Assembly (NCBI RefSeq): GCF_032854445.1
Contig: NC_088297.1
Span: forward strand, 2,417,991-2,479,990
Length of the DNA: 62,000 bases
From: Liolophura sinensis
Taxonomy: Eukaryota; Mollusca; Polyplacophora; Chitonida; Chitonidae
Reading direction: 5' to 3'
The notes beneath the pieces were generated by a model. It ran no database searches. It saw only the letters and a list, made by a program, of their open reading frames with translations, and was not told the DNA's origin. Made by a program: the position numbers and the translations under genes. Positions 21,660-33,400 of this stretch are shown piece by piece (within the stretch, counting starts at the first letter, position 1; every line of letters starts with the position of its first letter).

Positions 21660-23560
21660 TAGCGGTGTTTATTGGTTCTCTACCGGAACCAGAGGGAACT
21701 GCTAGTATATGTTTAGTCCTCTCTGTCCACCCATCAGTCCATCAGTCCGTCACTAAACTCTTTTGCAGAACTTTTTGTGAGCCGTTTTGTAATGTGTATC
21801 TGAAAGGCATTTCACCACGGTCCCTCTTATCAAATTTAATCCTGGTACATCGTTTCACCATAGCAAATTACAAATTCAATTTTGAGATTTAAACCGTGTT
21901 TTCTCCATTCTCGAGAAAGTTATGGCTGTTTTCTTTCTGGTTTGGACTTACATATTTCTGGGATCATTTATAATACAGTTCATCATCCTTCAATGCTTCT
22001 TGGTAAATTGCTTCACCATGAGGAGTTACAGGTTAGGTTAAAGGTTCGTGAGCTTTGTCATGTATATATATTTACATATGCATGTTATTGGTTTCGATTG
22101 TATATATGTTGTTCACAAGTTTCTGATATTCCTTTTATCCGAGTTTGGGCTTTACGTGTGTCAACTGCATACTTATGTGCGACGATGGTTGTGTATTAAA
22201 CTGTTTAATCAGATATTATTCCGCATTAAATTGTTCGTTGCTATTTTTGGCATACTCGATTGTATTTATGTCATATGACATTTTGTGATATGCCATTTTA
22301 CAGATAGCTAATGTTGTGGGGTGGTACATCAGGAATTGTCAACTCGAGAGAAGTGATATTCAACGGGGGCGGTACCCATGTTGAATATCACTTGTCGATA
22401 TTGTTTTATTATACCGAAAAAAATGTACCTTTTCGAGTTGTACTTTAAATCGCCGAATTTGGGAGATATCTGCTCAGGAATAGCGCACGTGATCGTTTAT
22501 TATTAGCAGAATATCTTTGGATATTGCCTCCTAATTGTGGGTTAATAGTTTGTGAGTCTGACGTTGCATCCCTTAAGCTCGTGATCGTTGTGTATCATAT
22601 TTTGCGGAATACCATGTGACTGTCTCTCGACCACTGGAAACGGAGAAAAACCCTGTGAGGTATATAAATCTGTGATATGTCATTTTGTGATATGTTATTT
22701 GTACCAATTTGTATTTGCTTATGCGCAGTTTCACCTCCTTATGTACAATACTGTTCATTTACATTTTAAGAAGGGAAGTTGCAAGATACTGTCCGAGCAC
22801 ACGGGTTGGTCATCATGGGGAACTCGTACATTGCGCTCTGACCAGTGCCGGGTTGATTTTATTCAGAACATCTTAGTTTTGTACGACTGGTGTAGAAAAC
22901 ACGGATATGATCTGGCTTTTTCGTTTATTCCATTGCTGGGTGTAATCTTCCGTTTTTCAAAAACAAATTGTTGTGTGCATCACCGGTCCTCAGATCGCTG
23001 TTAAATTGTCTGATCCTCGGTTTTCACTCCCGACAAGAAGGGTATGGATATCGTATAATTGAGATTCTCCATTTTTCTCACAAGAAGTTTGCACACGGGT
23101 GTCATCTGTTAATACGAATGGTTACGAAAATGAGACCCGTAGCTTAAAAGGAAAATGAAAGCATTAAAATGTATGTACATACCGATTTTATCTTACAAGA
23201 AGTTTTCCCTGCTCTCGCCGCTTGAGGGACCTGCGCGATAATCAATGGTTGACAACGCTCGTCTTGCCGTTGGCGGAGTCAAACGTTTCTTGTAGCCCAC
23301 TCATCTTTTACCACTATGGTGTGCTTATCTGTTCGTCCTGTGTAAAATACTTCATCAGTAAGTTACTGAATATCGGTGGTTTACACCAGGTACTCCGGTT
23401 TCATCATCCCACAAAATTACCGGCCAAGACATAGGTGAAAAGTTCTTGAGAACAAGTAAATAAATCTTACCAGAAATGGAGAAATAAACTTAACATGAGA
23501 ATGAAAGTATCCAAATGTCTGTCATACCGTGTATGCTCAGTTCTGCAGCATATTTAGATT
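21660..23560. other. Intergenic block between genes 2 and 3
   Basis: Homologous to 1-1,850 at the window start. No supportable gene. ATTAAA for gene 2 lies just upstream at 21,615. Confidence 0.55.
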
Positions 23561-23566
23561 TTTTTT

Positions 23567-23768
23567 ATATATTTAATTAGTGTTTTACGCCGTACCTAAG
23601 AATACTTCACTTATACGACGGCGGAAAGCAATATGGTGGGAGGATACCGGGCACAGCCCAGGGGAAACCCACGACCATCCGTAAGTTGCTGGAAGACCTT
23701 CCAACGTACGGCCCGAGAGTAAGCCAGCCTGAGCTGGATTTGAACCAACTGAGCCACGGAAGCCCCAT
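23567..23768 (-). mobile_element. tRNA-derived SINE, reverse orientation
   Basis: Reverse complement of tail ('gttttacgccgtacctaagaa'), core ('aatatggtgggaggata') and a truncated head ('aactgagccacgga'). It is in the position equivalent to the SINE at 1,853-2,097, so it predates the gene 1/gene 3 duplication. Confidence 0.75.
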
Positions 23769-23869
23769 GCAGCTTATAAGTTATGAAGATAATATTAGTT
23801 ATTGCGGTTTTATTTCTAACAGGTGTAGGACTAATAGCACACCTTGATGTTTTAACACAGAGCTAAATT

Positions 23870-24048
23870 GTTCCAGTTTTTCCATGTAACTATTATACAT
23901 ATTGTGCAAAGTGTCACGCGTCATTATGTCCAAAGAATACATCAGCGTAGATATCGTCTCACCCATTGACCTACCCACCGTGTATAAACCAGTCTGAAGG
24001 CTATATTTAAGTACATGTATTCAATGTGAACACGGGAGTCCCGTCAAT
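23870..24048 (+). promoter_or_regulatory. Gene 3 promoter-like block
   Basis: Shared upstream block with TATAAA at 23,983. The first leader ATG is at 24,049. Confidence 0.45.
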
Positions 24049-24088
24049 ATGACTGCCTGTTGCCTGGGCTGGATACGTCTCTGTGTCA
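24049..24088 (+). CDS. Gene 3 exon 1 (first array unit, alternative at 24239-24278)
   Basis: ATG opening MTACCLGWIRLCV, ending in phase 1 before GTGAGT. The unit at 24,239 is an equally usable alternative, and the sequence cannot tell which is used. Confidence 0.5.
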
Positions 24089-24400
24089 GTGAGTTCTAGC
24101 CTTGTTTTCAACTGTGTACCGTACAGGAGTTGTTATCCTCGATATGGCTGCCTGGTGCCGGGGCTGGACACACCTCTGTGTCGATGAGTTTTAGCCTTGT
24201 CTTCAACTGTATATTGGACAGGAGTTGTTATCCTCGATATGGCTGCCTGGTGCCGGGGCTGGATATGTCTCTATGTCGGTGAGTTCTGGCCTATTGTTCC
24301 ACTGTGTACTGGACAGAAGTTGTTATGCTCAGTGGTCGGGGCTGGATACGTCTCTGTGTCGATGAGCTCTAGCATTGTTTACCTGTACATGCGCGGGTGC
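24049..24400 (+). repeat. 95-bp tandem leader-exon array of gene 3 (4 units)
   Basis: Units start at 24049 (MTACCLGWIRLCV, donor GTGAGT intact), 24144 (MAAWCRGWTHLCV, donor changed to ATGAGT) and 24239 (MAAWCRGWICLYV, donor GTGAGT intact). A fourth unit at about 24,325 has no start codon and an ATGAGC donor. Confidence 0.8.
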
Positions 24401-27400
24401 TGGTGAGTGGTGGGGAGGCGGGGTGGATTCAGCTAAATTTATAGTTAGACATTTTGATTAAAACGGACGAAACTACACATATTCATATCACAGAGGAAAA
24501 AATACCAATATGAGCTATTTTGTTGTCTTACATCGGGGTATTTAAAAGCGTTTTCCACTGGGACCATGCCAAGCTTGGTATGATCAGAGTGACGCAAAAA
24601 ATAGCTGGTCACAGACTACAGTGCTCGGTTGTTCCAAAATATATTAACGATTTATTCAGATTTTTGCACAAATATTAGTCTAGGCCTAGTACGAAATCAG
24701 TGGTACTTTAGTCCAGACTAAATCGATGTCTAGTCCAGACTTAATTTAATACTGGTCTTTACTGCTAATACACTTTTAAGGAACTGAACCAAATTGGCAA
24801 AATGAAGCAGCAGATTGACTGTCGTTACATTGAGGTTCAGTTAAAGGCTTTCGGTGCTTTATATGGCCCAAAATTTGTAATCTTCGTAGTAAACGACGTT
24901 ATTGCAACATCTCAGAGGTTAATTGATGTATATCTTTGGAAAACCCGTAAACTAAGAATTCATAGGCTCACACGTTTAAAGGGTAGAGAAAGTTACCCCT
25001 CATCTTAAAAAGTTAAAAAAGGTTTTTTCATGATAATAAAGTTTTAATTTGAATTTTAAAAAAATATATATAATTTTAGTTGGGCTAAATTTTCTATCCT
25101 TCACACCATGACTGTATTTTTTAAATCTTTACGAAATACGATAACACTGGAGCGTTTTAAATATGAGATGTACCCTATGGTTCTCCAAATCATGTCCACA
25201 ATTATCGGCTCAGCAAGAAAGTAGACGTGTATATATCTTTTGTCAGTGTACATTTTTTTCTATATCAGGATAAAACATCCTAAAGGTTGAATTTCATAAA
25301 CAGCATTTCTAGGGTTTTCGATACAATTTATGGCGATGTTCAGACCTATCGGGGCATAGCCCATTCATGTCATTCTAATCATTCATATGTCATAAGCACA
25401 TTAGTAGTCAGCTCGCTTGGTTGGGGGAAAATCTGTTGATAACCTTGACCTTTTCTAATATATGGTCTTGTGCATGCCCAGTGGGCGCAAATGGGGTAAC
25501 AATCGTTGGTAACGCATATCCAAACCATTGAGCTTACTGTTTAGAAATGGCGTAGATTTTGGTACACGTACGAAGCTTGTCTGAGCTGTATAAGGTGAAG
25601 CTGACGAGACCAAGTGTCTATATGTTATGTCAGTCACGAGATGTCAACGGAAATTACCGAGTGCAAATAGGATTTCAGGTTCATTCAAACACTTACAGAA
25701 AACGGAACAGAAAAAGTCAAATTAGTAACACAAACAAAATGTTCAAAAAATATTTACCTTTAAAGCATTACGCCTGGATAATTTGTCAATGACATCTTAA
25801 CTGAGCTGGAGTAAAACTGTGTACTTATCTGTTCTCTTTTTCTACTGATCTATAGATTTACATCACTCACTGATCTACAGATATACATCAGTATTACTGT
25901 TACTATTGTATTTGATGTTTTCTTTCAAGTAAAAACATTTTGTGAGGTGAGAGGACCTAACCAGTGGTATAATGGTTAGTATTTCCCAGCACAGAATCCA
26001 TACTTTGGCAAGAATTTTACAACACGTATGTTCAACAGTTTAAAAATAATTTTAAGTATTTTAAGTATTTAAAGTATTTTAAGTGTTTTATGCATACTTC
26101 ACACTTGTCCAATTGAAGAAATTTATTATATTTTGTAACTTTCCTTTACAAATAATACCATTAATCTTATGTTTAAACAGTGCTGATTTCAGTTACCATG
26201 GACATCGTGTCGGCTCAGTGTGTTGTGATGGGATCGGAGGGAGGAGAAGTGGTCCTGCCATGTACTGTCAGTATACGGGGGGATCTGCTGTGGGGTATTG
26301 GTAAAGTTCTCCTCCTAATCAGAACCGGTGGTCAAGTCCTCATAGAGCAGAACAGCCCCTGGAAGGATGTGGTCAGCCTTGTGGGGAGCAGTAATAACTT
26401 AAACATCACCTCCCTCAGTCGACAGAGAGATGACGGCAAGTGGTTCTGGTGCGAAGATGTTTCTGGTGTAGAGAAACAGAGAACAACAGTCAGGGTGTTA
26501 GGTAAGTACCTGTACATGTAGAACAGAAGATATCTGTCAGGGTGTTAGGTAAGTACCTGTACATGTGGAACAGAAGACAGCTGCCAGGTTGTTAGGTAAG
26601 TACCTGTACATGTGGAACAGAAGATATCTGTCAGGGTGTTAGGTAAGTACCTGTACATGTGGAACAGAAGACAGCTGCCAGGGTGTTATATAAGTACCTG
26701 TACATGTAGAACAGGAGACAACTGTCAGGGTGTTAGGTAAGTACCTGTACATGTGGAACAGGAGACAACTGTCAGGGTTTTAGATAAGTACCTGTACATG
26801 TGGAACAGGAGACAACAGTCAGGGTTTTAGATAAGTACCTGTACATGTGGAACAGGAGACAACTGTCAGGGTGTTAGGTAAGCACCTGTACATGTGGAAC
26901 AGGAGACAACTGTCAGAGTTTTAGATAAGTACCTGTACATGTGGAACAGGAGACAACTGTCAGGGTTTTAGATAAGTACCTGTACATGTGGAACAGGAGA
27001 CAACTGTCAGGGTGTTAGGTAAGTACCTGTAAATGTGGAACAGGAGACAACTGTCAGGGTTTTAGATAAGTACCTGTACATGTGGAACAGGAGACAACTG
27101 TCAGGGTGTTAGGTAAGTACCTGTACATGTGGAACAGGAGACAACTGTCAGGGTGTTAGGTAAGCACCTGTACATGTGGAACAGGAGAAAACTGTCAGAG
27201 TTTTAGATAAGTACCTGTACATGTGGAACAGGAGACAACTGTCAGGGTTTTAGATAAGTACCTGTACATGTGGAACAGGAGACAACTGTCAGGGTGTTAG
27301 GTAAGTACCTGTACATGTGGAACAGGAGACAACTGTCAGGGTGTTAGGTAAGTACCTGTACATATGGAACAGGAGATATCTGTCAGGTTGTTAGATAAGT

Positions 27401-30400
27401 ACCTGTACATGTGGAACAGGAGACAACTGTCAGGGTGTTAGGTAAGTACCTGTACATGTACAACAGGAGACAACTGTCAGGGTGTTAGGTAAGTACCTGT
27501 TCATGTGGAACGGAAGACAACTGTCAGGGTGTTAGGTAAGTACCTGTACATGTGGAACGGAAGACAACTGTCAGGGTGTTAGGTAAGTACCTGTACATGT
27601 GGAACGGAAGACAACTGTCAGGGTGTTAGGTAGGTACCTGTACATGTACAACAGGAGATATCTGCCAGGGTGTTAGGTATGTATCTGTTTATGTGGAACA
27701 GGAGACAGTTATCAGGGTGGTAGGTAAGTACCTGTAAATTTAGAACAGAAGATAAATGCCAGGGTGTAAGGTAAGTACTGGTACATTTAGAACAGTAGAC
27801 AACTGCCATGTAAGTACCTGTACATGTAAAACAGGCGATAACTGTCACTGTGCCTGGTAGGTACCAGTGCTAACACATGTAGGCCAATTCTTATCATCCA
27901 GTGTGACACGTATTTGAGCGTTGGTATCCAATGGGTGTAGTCCGGAAGCTAACAGGTTTGTATCGCTCACGTCGCGTTTGAAAACACGGCTTTATTTCCT
28001 ATTTGAATAATTTCTTAGATACCTTTGTCTTTGGAAGCTAGAGTTAAACGTTGTTTTGGAAATGGATCTTGCGATTATCGACTTGGAACGCCCTTTACGG
28101 ACTACGAATGGTATATGAATGTCGGACATGGCGCTTATATCTATGACGTCACCCACTAAGCTTAACCAGGCGGCTGGCTGGAGATGTGTTTTTGGTGGAT
28201 TTAAAGTCATAATTACATTTCTCTGATACCCTCCTGGTAACATACTGTGAAAGAAGTTATAATCTTTATGTTTAGGACAAGTACCTAAATCTAGACACTA
28301 ATCCTTTAATCAAGTGTGCAGCCCTACGAATCAGCACTGGAGCCTTAAAAACTGAACCACTGGATGTTTTTCAAGCTTAGTTCAATGAATGGCCCATATC
28401 TATCCGAAGAAGAATGCGTACATTGAAGTTTGCCTTTAAACTCAATGCCTCGTTGTTCTCATCTTCCGGCTATGATAATCTATAAACTGACGATAAATAA
28501 CAAATTCCTTCCGATGTTTTAGCCCAGTCTGTCAGTATTTTTATGAGTATTTCAGTGCTAAACAACTACATACCACCATGGACTTTTGCACACCTCAATG
28601 AAACTACAGTCCTCTCCTTTGTCTACTGAGCTACATACCCCCATGGACTTTGCACCTCCCAATGAAACTACAATCCCCTCCTGTGTCTACTAAGATACAT
28701 ACACCCACAGGTTTTGCACCTCCCAATGAAAATACAACCCCGTACTGTGTCTACTAAGCTACATACACCCACAGACTTTGCACCTCTCAATGAAACTACA
28801 ACCCTCTCCTTTGTCTATTGAGCTACATACACCCACAGACTTTGCATCTACCAAGGAAACTACAATCTTCTCCTGTATCTATTAACTACAATCCTTTGCT
28901 TTGTCTATTGAGCTACATACACCCACAGACTTTGCATCTACCAAGGAAACCACAAGCCTCTGCTTTGTCTGCTGAGTTACATACACCCACAGACTTTGCA
29001 CCTACCAATGAAACTACAATCCCCACCTGTGTCTACTGAGCTACATATACCCACAGACTTTGCATCTACCAAGGAAACCACAAGCCTCTGCTTTGTCTAC
29101 TGAGCTACATACACCCACAGACTTTGCATCTACCAAGGAAACTACAATCCCTTCCTGTGTCTACTGAGCTACATACACCCACAGACTTTGCACCTACCAA
29201 TGAAACTACAATCCCCTCCTGTGTCTACTGAGCTACATACACCCACAGACTTTGCACCTACCAATGAAACTACAATCCCCTCCTGTGTCTTCTAAGCTAC
29301 ATACATCCTTCGACTTTGCACCTCTCAATGAAACTACAATCCTCTTCATTGTCTACTGAGCTACATACACCCACAGACTTTGCATCTACCAAGGAAACCA
29401 CAAGCCTCTGCTTTGTCTACTGAGCTACATACACCCACACACTCTGTATCTACCAAGGAAACCACAAGCCTCTGCTTTGTCTACTGAGCTACATACACCC
29501 ACAGACTTTGCATCTACCAAGGAAACCACAATCCTCTGCTTTGTCTACTGAGCTACATACACCCACAGACTTTGCACCTACCAAGGAAACTACAATCTTC
29601 TCCTGTGTCTATTGAGCTACATACACCCACAGACTTTGCACCTACCAAAAAGACTACAATCTTCTCCTGTGTCTATTTAGCTACATACACCCACAGACTT
29701 TGCATCTACCAAGGAAACCACAATCCTCTGCTTTGTCTACTGAGCTGCATACACCCATAGACTTTGCATCTACCAAGGAAACCACAATCCTCTGCTTTGT
29801 CTGCTGAGCTACACACACCCACAGACTTTGCACCTATCAAGGAAACTACAATCTTGTCCTATGTCTGTTGAGCTACATACACCATGGGCTTTGCATCTAC
29901 CAAGGAAACTACAATCGTCTCCAGTGTCTATTGAGCTACATACCCCCATGGACTTTGCACCTACCAAAGAAGCTACAATCCCCTACTGTGTCTATTGAGC
30001 TACATACACCCACAGACTTTGTATCTACCTATTAAACTACAATCCTCTGCTTTGTCTACTGAGCTACATACACCATGGGCTTTGCACCTACCAAGGAAAC
30101 TACACTCGTCTCCTGTGTCCTCTGGTTTTACTTTCCATGCCATGGTCCTTTGTGTGACACTGTCGTCATTGTGTACAGGGTCTACAGTGATCATACTGTA
30201 GACGTTTGTGCCACACTATCGTCTTTCCTCTGGTTTTACTCTCCATACTGTAGTGTTTTATCTCATACTGTCGTCACTGCTTTGCTTTTACTCCCCATGC
30301 CATAGTCCTTTGTATTACACTGTCGTCACTGTGTACGGGGTCTACAGTCATCATACTGTAGACTTTTGTATTACACTATCGTCTATCCTCTGGTTTTACT

Positions 30401-33400
30401 CTCAGTGCCATAGTCCTTTGTATTACACTGTCGTCACTGTGTATGGGGTCTACAGCGATCAGACTGTAGACTTTTGAATCACACTATCGTCTATCCTCTG
30501 GTTTTACTCTCCATGCTGTAGCCCTTTGTATTACACTGTCGTCATTGTGTACAGGGTCCACAGTGATCATACAGTAGACTTTTGTATCACACTATCGTCT
30601 ATCCTCTGGTTTTACTCTTAGTGCCATAGTCCTTTGTATTACACTGTCGTCACTGTGTACGGGGTCTACAGTGATCAAACTGTAGACTTTTGTATCATAC
30701 ATTTTATTTCCCAGCTTTTGCTTTTACAAGACGATACTTTGAGGTATATTAATTATAAATTTCTAATTCCTAAATTGCAAATCCACGTTCAACTTCCCTA
30801 AAAACGAGTCCAGAAGTAATATTTGTTCTAAATTACCCCAAAAAGGTGCTATAGGTTAAGTACAGAGATGAATGCTATTTTAAAGGTTCTTCATGAAAAT
30901 GTTTCCTCCAAAAAACCGATTCTTGTGTTCTCAGCTGATGTACTAAACCAAATAAGGAAGGTTTAAGTAAGGCTAATTAGGACATCTATCGGTGATGTAG
31001 CGTGTAATGATGATTTTTTTTTTGACAAATAAAACCTCAAGCTAAAATGTAGTTGTACCGATAAAACAAACAGTAAATTCTTATCCTCCAACTACATGTA
31101 TAAATCAACTTAAGAACGGGTCAAATATTAACATCTCAAATGACAAGTACGAAAGGAAAGTGTCAGAGGTTGAGGACAAGGATGAAACTTCTTTTAAATG
31201 TACCCTCCCGGATAGCACAGTTGGTAGATCATTCGGTTCGGGTGCTGTACATCCAGGGTCAATCCTGGGTCGAGTCACACCTAACGCCTAAGAACCCTTA
31301 GTGTTCAGCATGAAGGGGATAGTTGACCCGTATCGGTAAAATGGCTCGGGTGGGGCGAGTTACTTATCTTCGTTAAGGCGTCTTATTGAGGAAGCACCAC
31401 ATAAAAAGGCGGCGGAAATCCGTCCTGCAACAAGGAGGCACATAACATGACCTGTAAGGATCCCTTCGTCGTCATATGACTGAAAAATTGTTATGTACGA
31501 TGTTAAATCCCAAGCAGTCATTCACTCCCTCTTTCACAGGTTCTTCATGGGACAGGTTCAGATTATAATATGTGGAGCTCAGGGAATGCATCAATTGTTT
31601 ACGAGATAAAACTGTACAGAGATCAGCTGCTGGCGAATACACGTGTAACAGCAACATTGTTGGAAATTGAAAAAAATTATTGTTTGTTGACTGGGTATTG
31701 AAAAAATACAAAATGATAACAAAATGTTAAGCTATATATCAACTGTCAATATTGTAGCCCCATCGGATGTGGCGGTGACGTTTAACCAACGCTCTCATCA
31801 GTTAACCTGTACAGCTGAGGGTTATCCTAACATGCACACCTTCAGCCCGTGGGAACACCGCCTGGGCGGGATACTCATACGGAGACTGGGGAATGAGACA
31901 CTTGGCACCTCTGTCAACTACAATCTGCCTGAGAACCTGACATACACAGAGACGGGAGATTACGTGTGTTCAGTGACAAACGGCATTAAGTCTTCACAAT
32001 CAGGGCTGATCTATGTGGCTCCTCTCAGTAAGTTTTAAAATTATTTTGTAAGATAAAGCTGTGGATTGAAATTTTTATGTATCCAACCTAAGCTTTATCT
32101 GCTCTCTATATTTGTTCTACACTGACAAGCTCCTAAGATCATTCATCAGATAGGGTTTGTTATATCTGACAGAAAACCTGTTTGCACGATGAACAAAGAT
32201 GATCCTCAGCTGGCTATTGACGTAACACAGATGAAGTGGTAAAACTGGTGAAAATCGCGGGTAGGGGCGTGGAGGAAGCGCTAAGCTGGCCCGAAAAAGT
32301 CATGCAGTATCTGTGTACATGTCACTTTGCCCACACTGTAGCGACACGGTTCACCGGGCTCAGAGGCACTTTGGGGGTGTACACAGACTTCCGAGGAAGA
32401 TCAACGATGACATAATTGTTTGAAAACATCCGATTCACTGTGCCTATGGATGACCGATCACGAGAAGTCCAATATAGCTGCTAGCGCTATGGGCTTATGT
32501 AGGTTGCTATTATTTACTTATTTTACATAAGCACTGAGAGTAAAACCCTAACTGTAGTGAATCGACCATAGGCCCCGTTTCACCGGTTTCGTGTGACAAT
32601 GTGCTTAGTTTCCCACAATCGTGACTGCACTGTTTATACACTCGTTGCCGTACAGAATAGATTCTGTTGACTCACCGGAAAGGTAACTATAATGGTCGAC
32701 GGGTGGTTTCTTAAGAGTTCCTTGACTCTATACACTACAATATATCGATGTCAAGTCTCTCTAATTGTCAACATTCGTGTTTAAATGCTGACATTATTCT
32801 CTGCGTTTTCTTTTTATCAGCTCCTGCCGTGTTTCAGAAGCACTCAGAGAAGGTGATGATTGGTTTGGGGAGATCCCAGACAATATCCGTGTCTTTTTAC
32901 GCACGATCGTCCTCCGGTAATAACCAGGTCAGTTGGGAGAAAGCCGGCGAGACTGACCATCTACCGTCTCACCAGGAAGAGGCGGGACAGGTCAGTCTGG
33001 TGCTGTATGGTCAGCAAATCAGTCTACCGGGGACAGTCACCATACTGACACTGACTGATGTCCGCCAGGCGGATGAGGGCAACTATACCGTGACCGTCAC
33101 CTCTGACATCAACGGTATAACGCGGACGTCAAGAACCAACTTTTTTCTTGGCGTCACTGAAAACCCATCGACAGAGAATGATCTGACCGTCAGACCAAAT
33201 ACAGAAACGAAGAAAGATGGTAATTTGTTTAATCTACACAACCGAAGTGTTGAAACGTATGTCTTTATCTGTCGTTTGCATTGTCTCGAAAAGCGTAAAC
33301 ATTTCTTAACGAGCCGTTTGTTTTTGTTTCAGTCATGGACCTAAAGCGCAGTGACGCAAACACTCCGGCGATTGTAGGAGGGGTGTTGGGAAGCCTGGCA

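Noticed and set aside
26549-27400. ATAAGT units as minor-class (U12, AT-AC) donors
   Set aside because: U12 donors need a strict ATATCCTT-like sequence; ATAAGT is simply a mutated GTAAGT.
26332-27848. Minus-strand open frames with repeated 'CTGTYL'-type peptides
   Set aside because: They are antisense translations of the V exon and the 47-bp donor array; the repetition comes from the DNA repeat.
26502-27870. Possible CRISPR array
   Set aside because: There are no unique spacers; the entire 47-bp unit repeats in an intron-containing animal gene.
28818-30477. Open frames with repeated peptides (LHLPRKLQSS..., VVTVYGVYS...)
   Set aside because: Pure minisatellite translation, with unit lengths of 64 and 108 bp and no domain or splice context.
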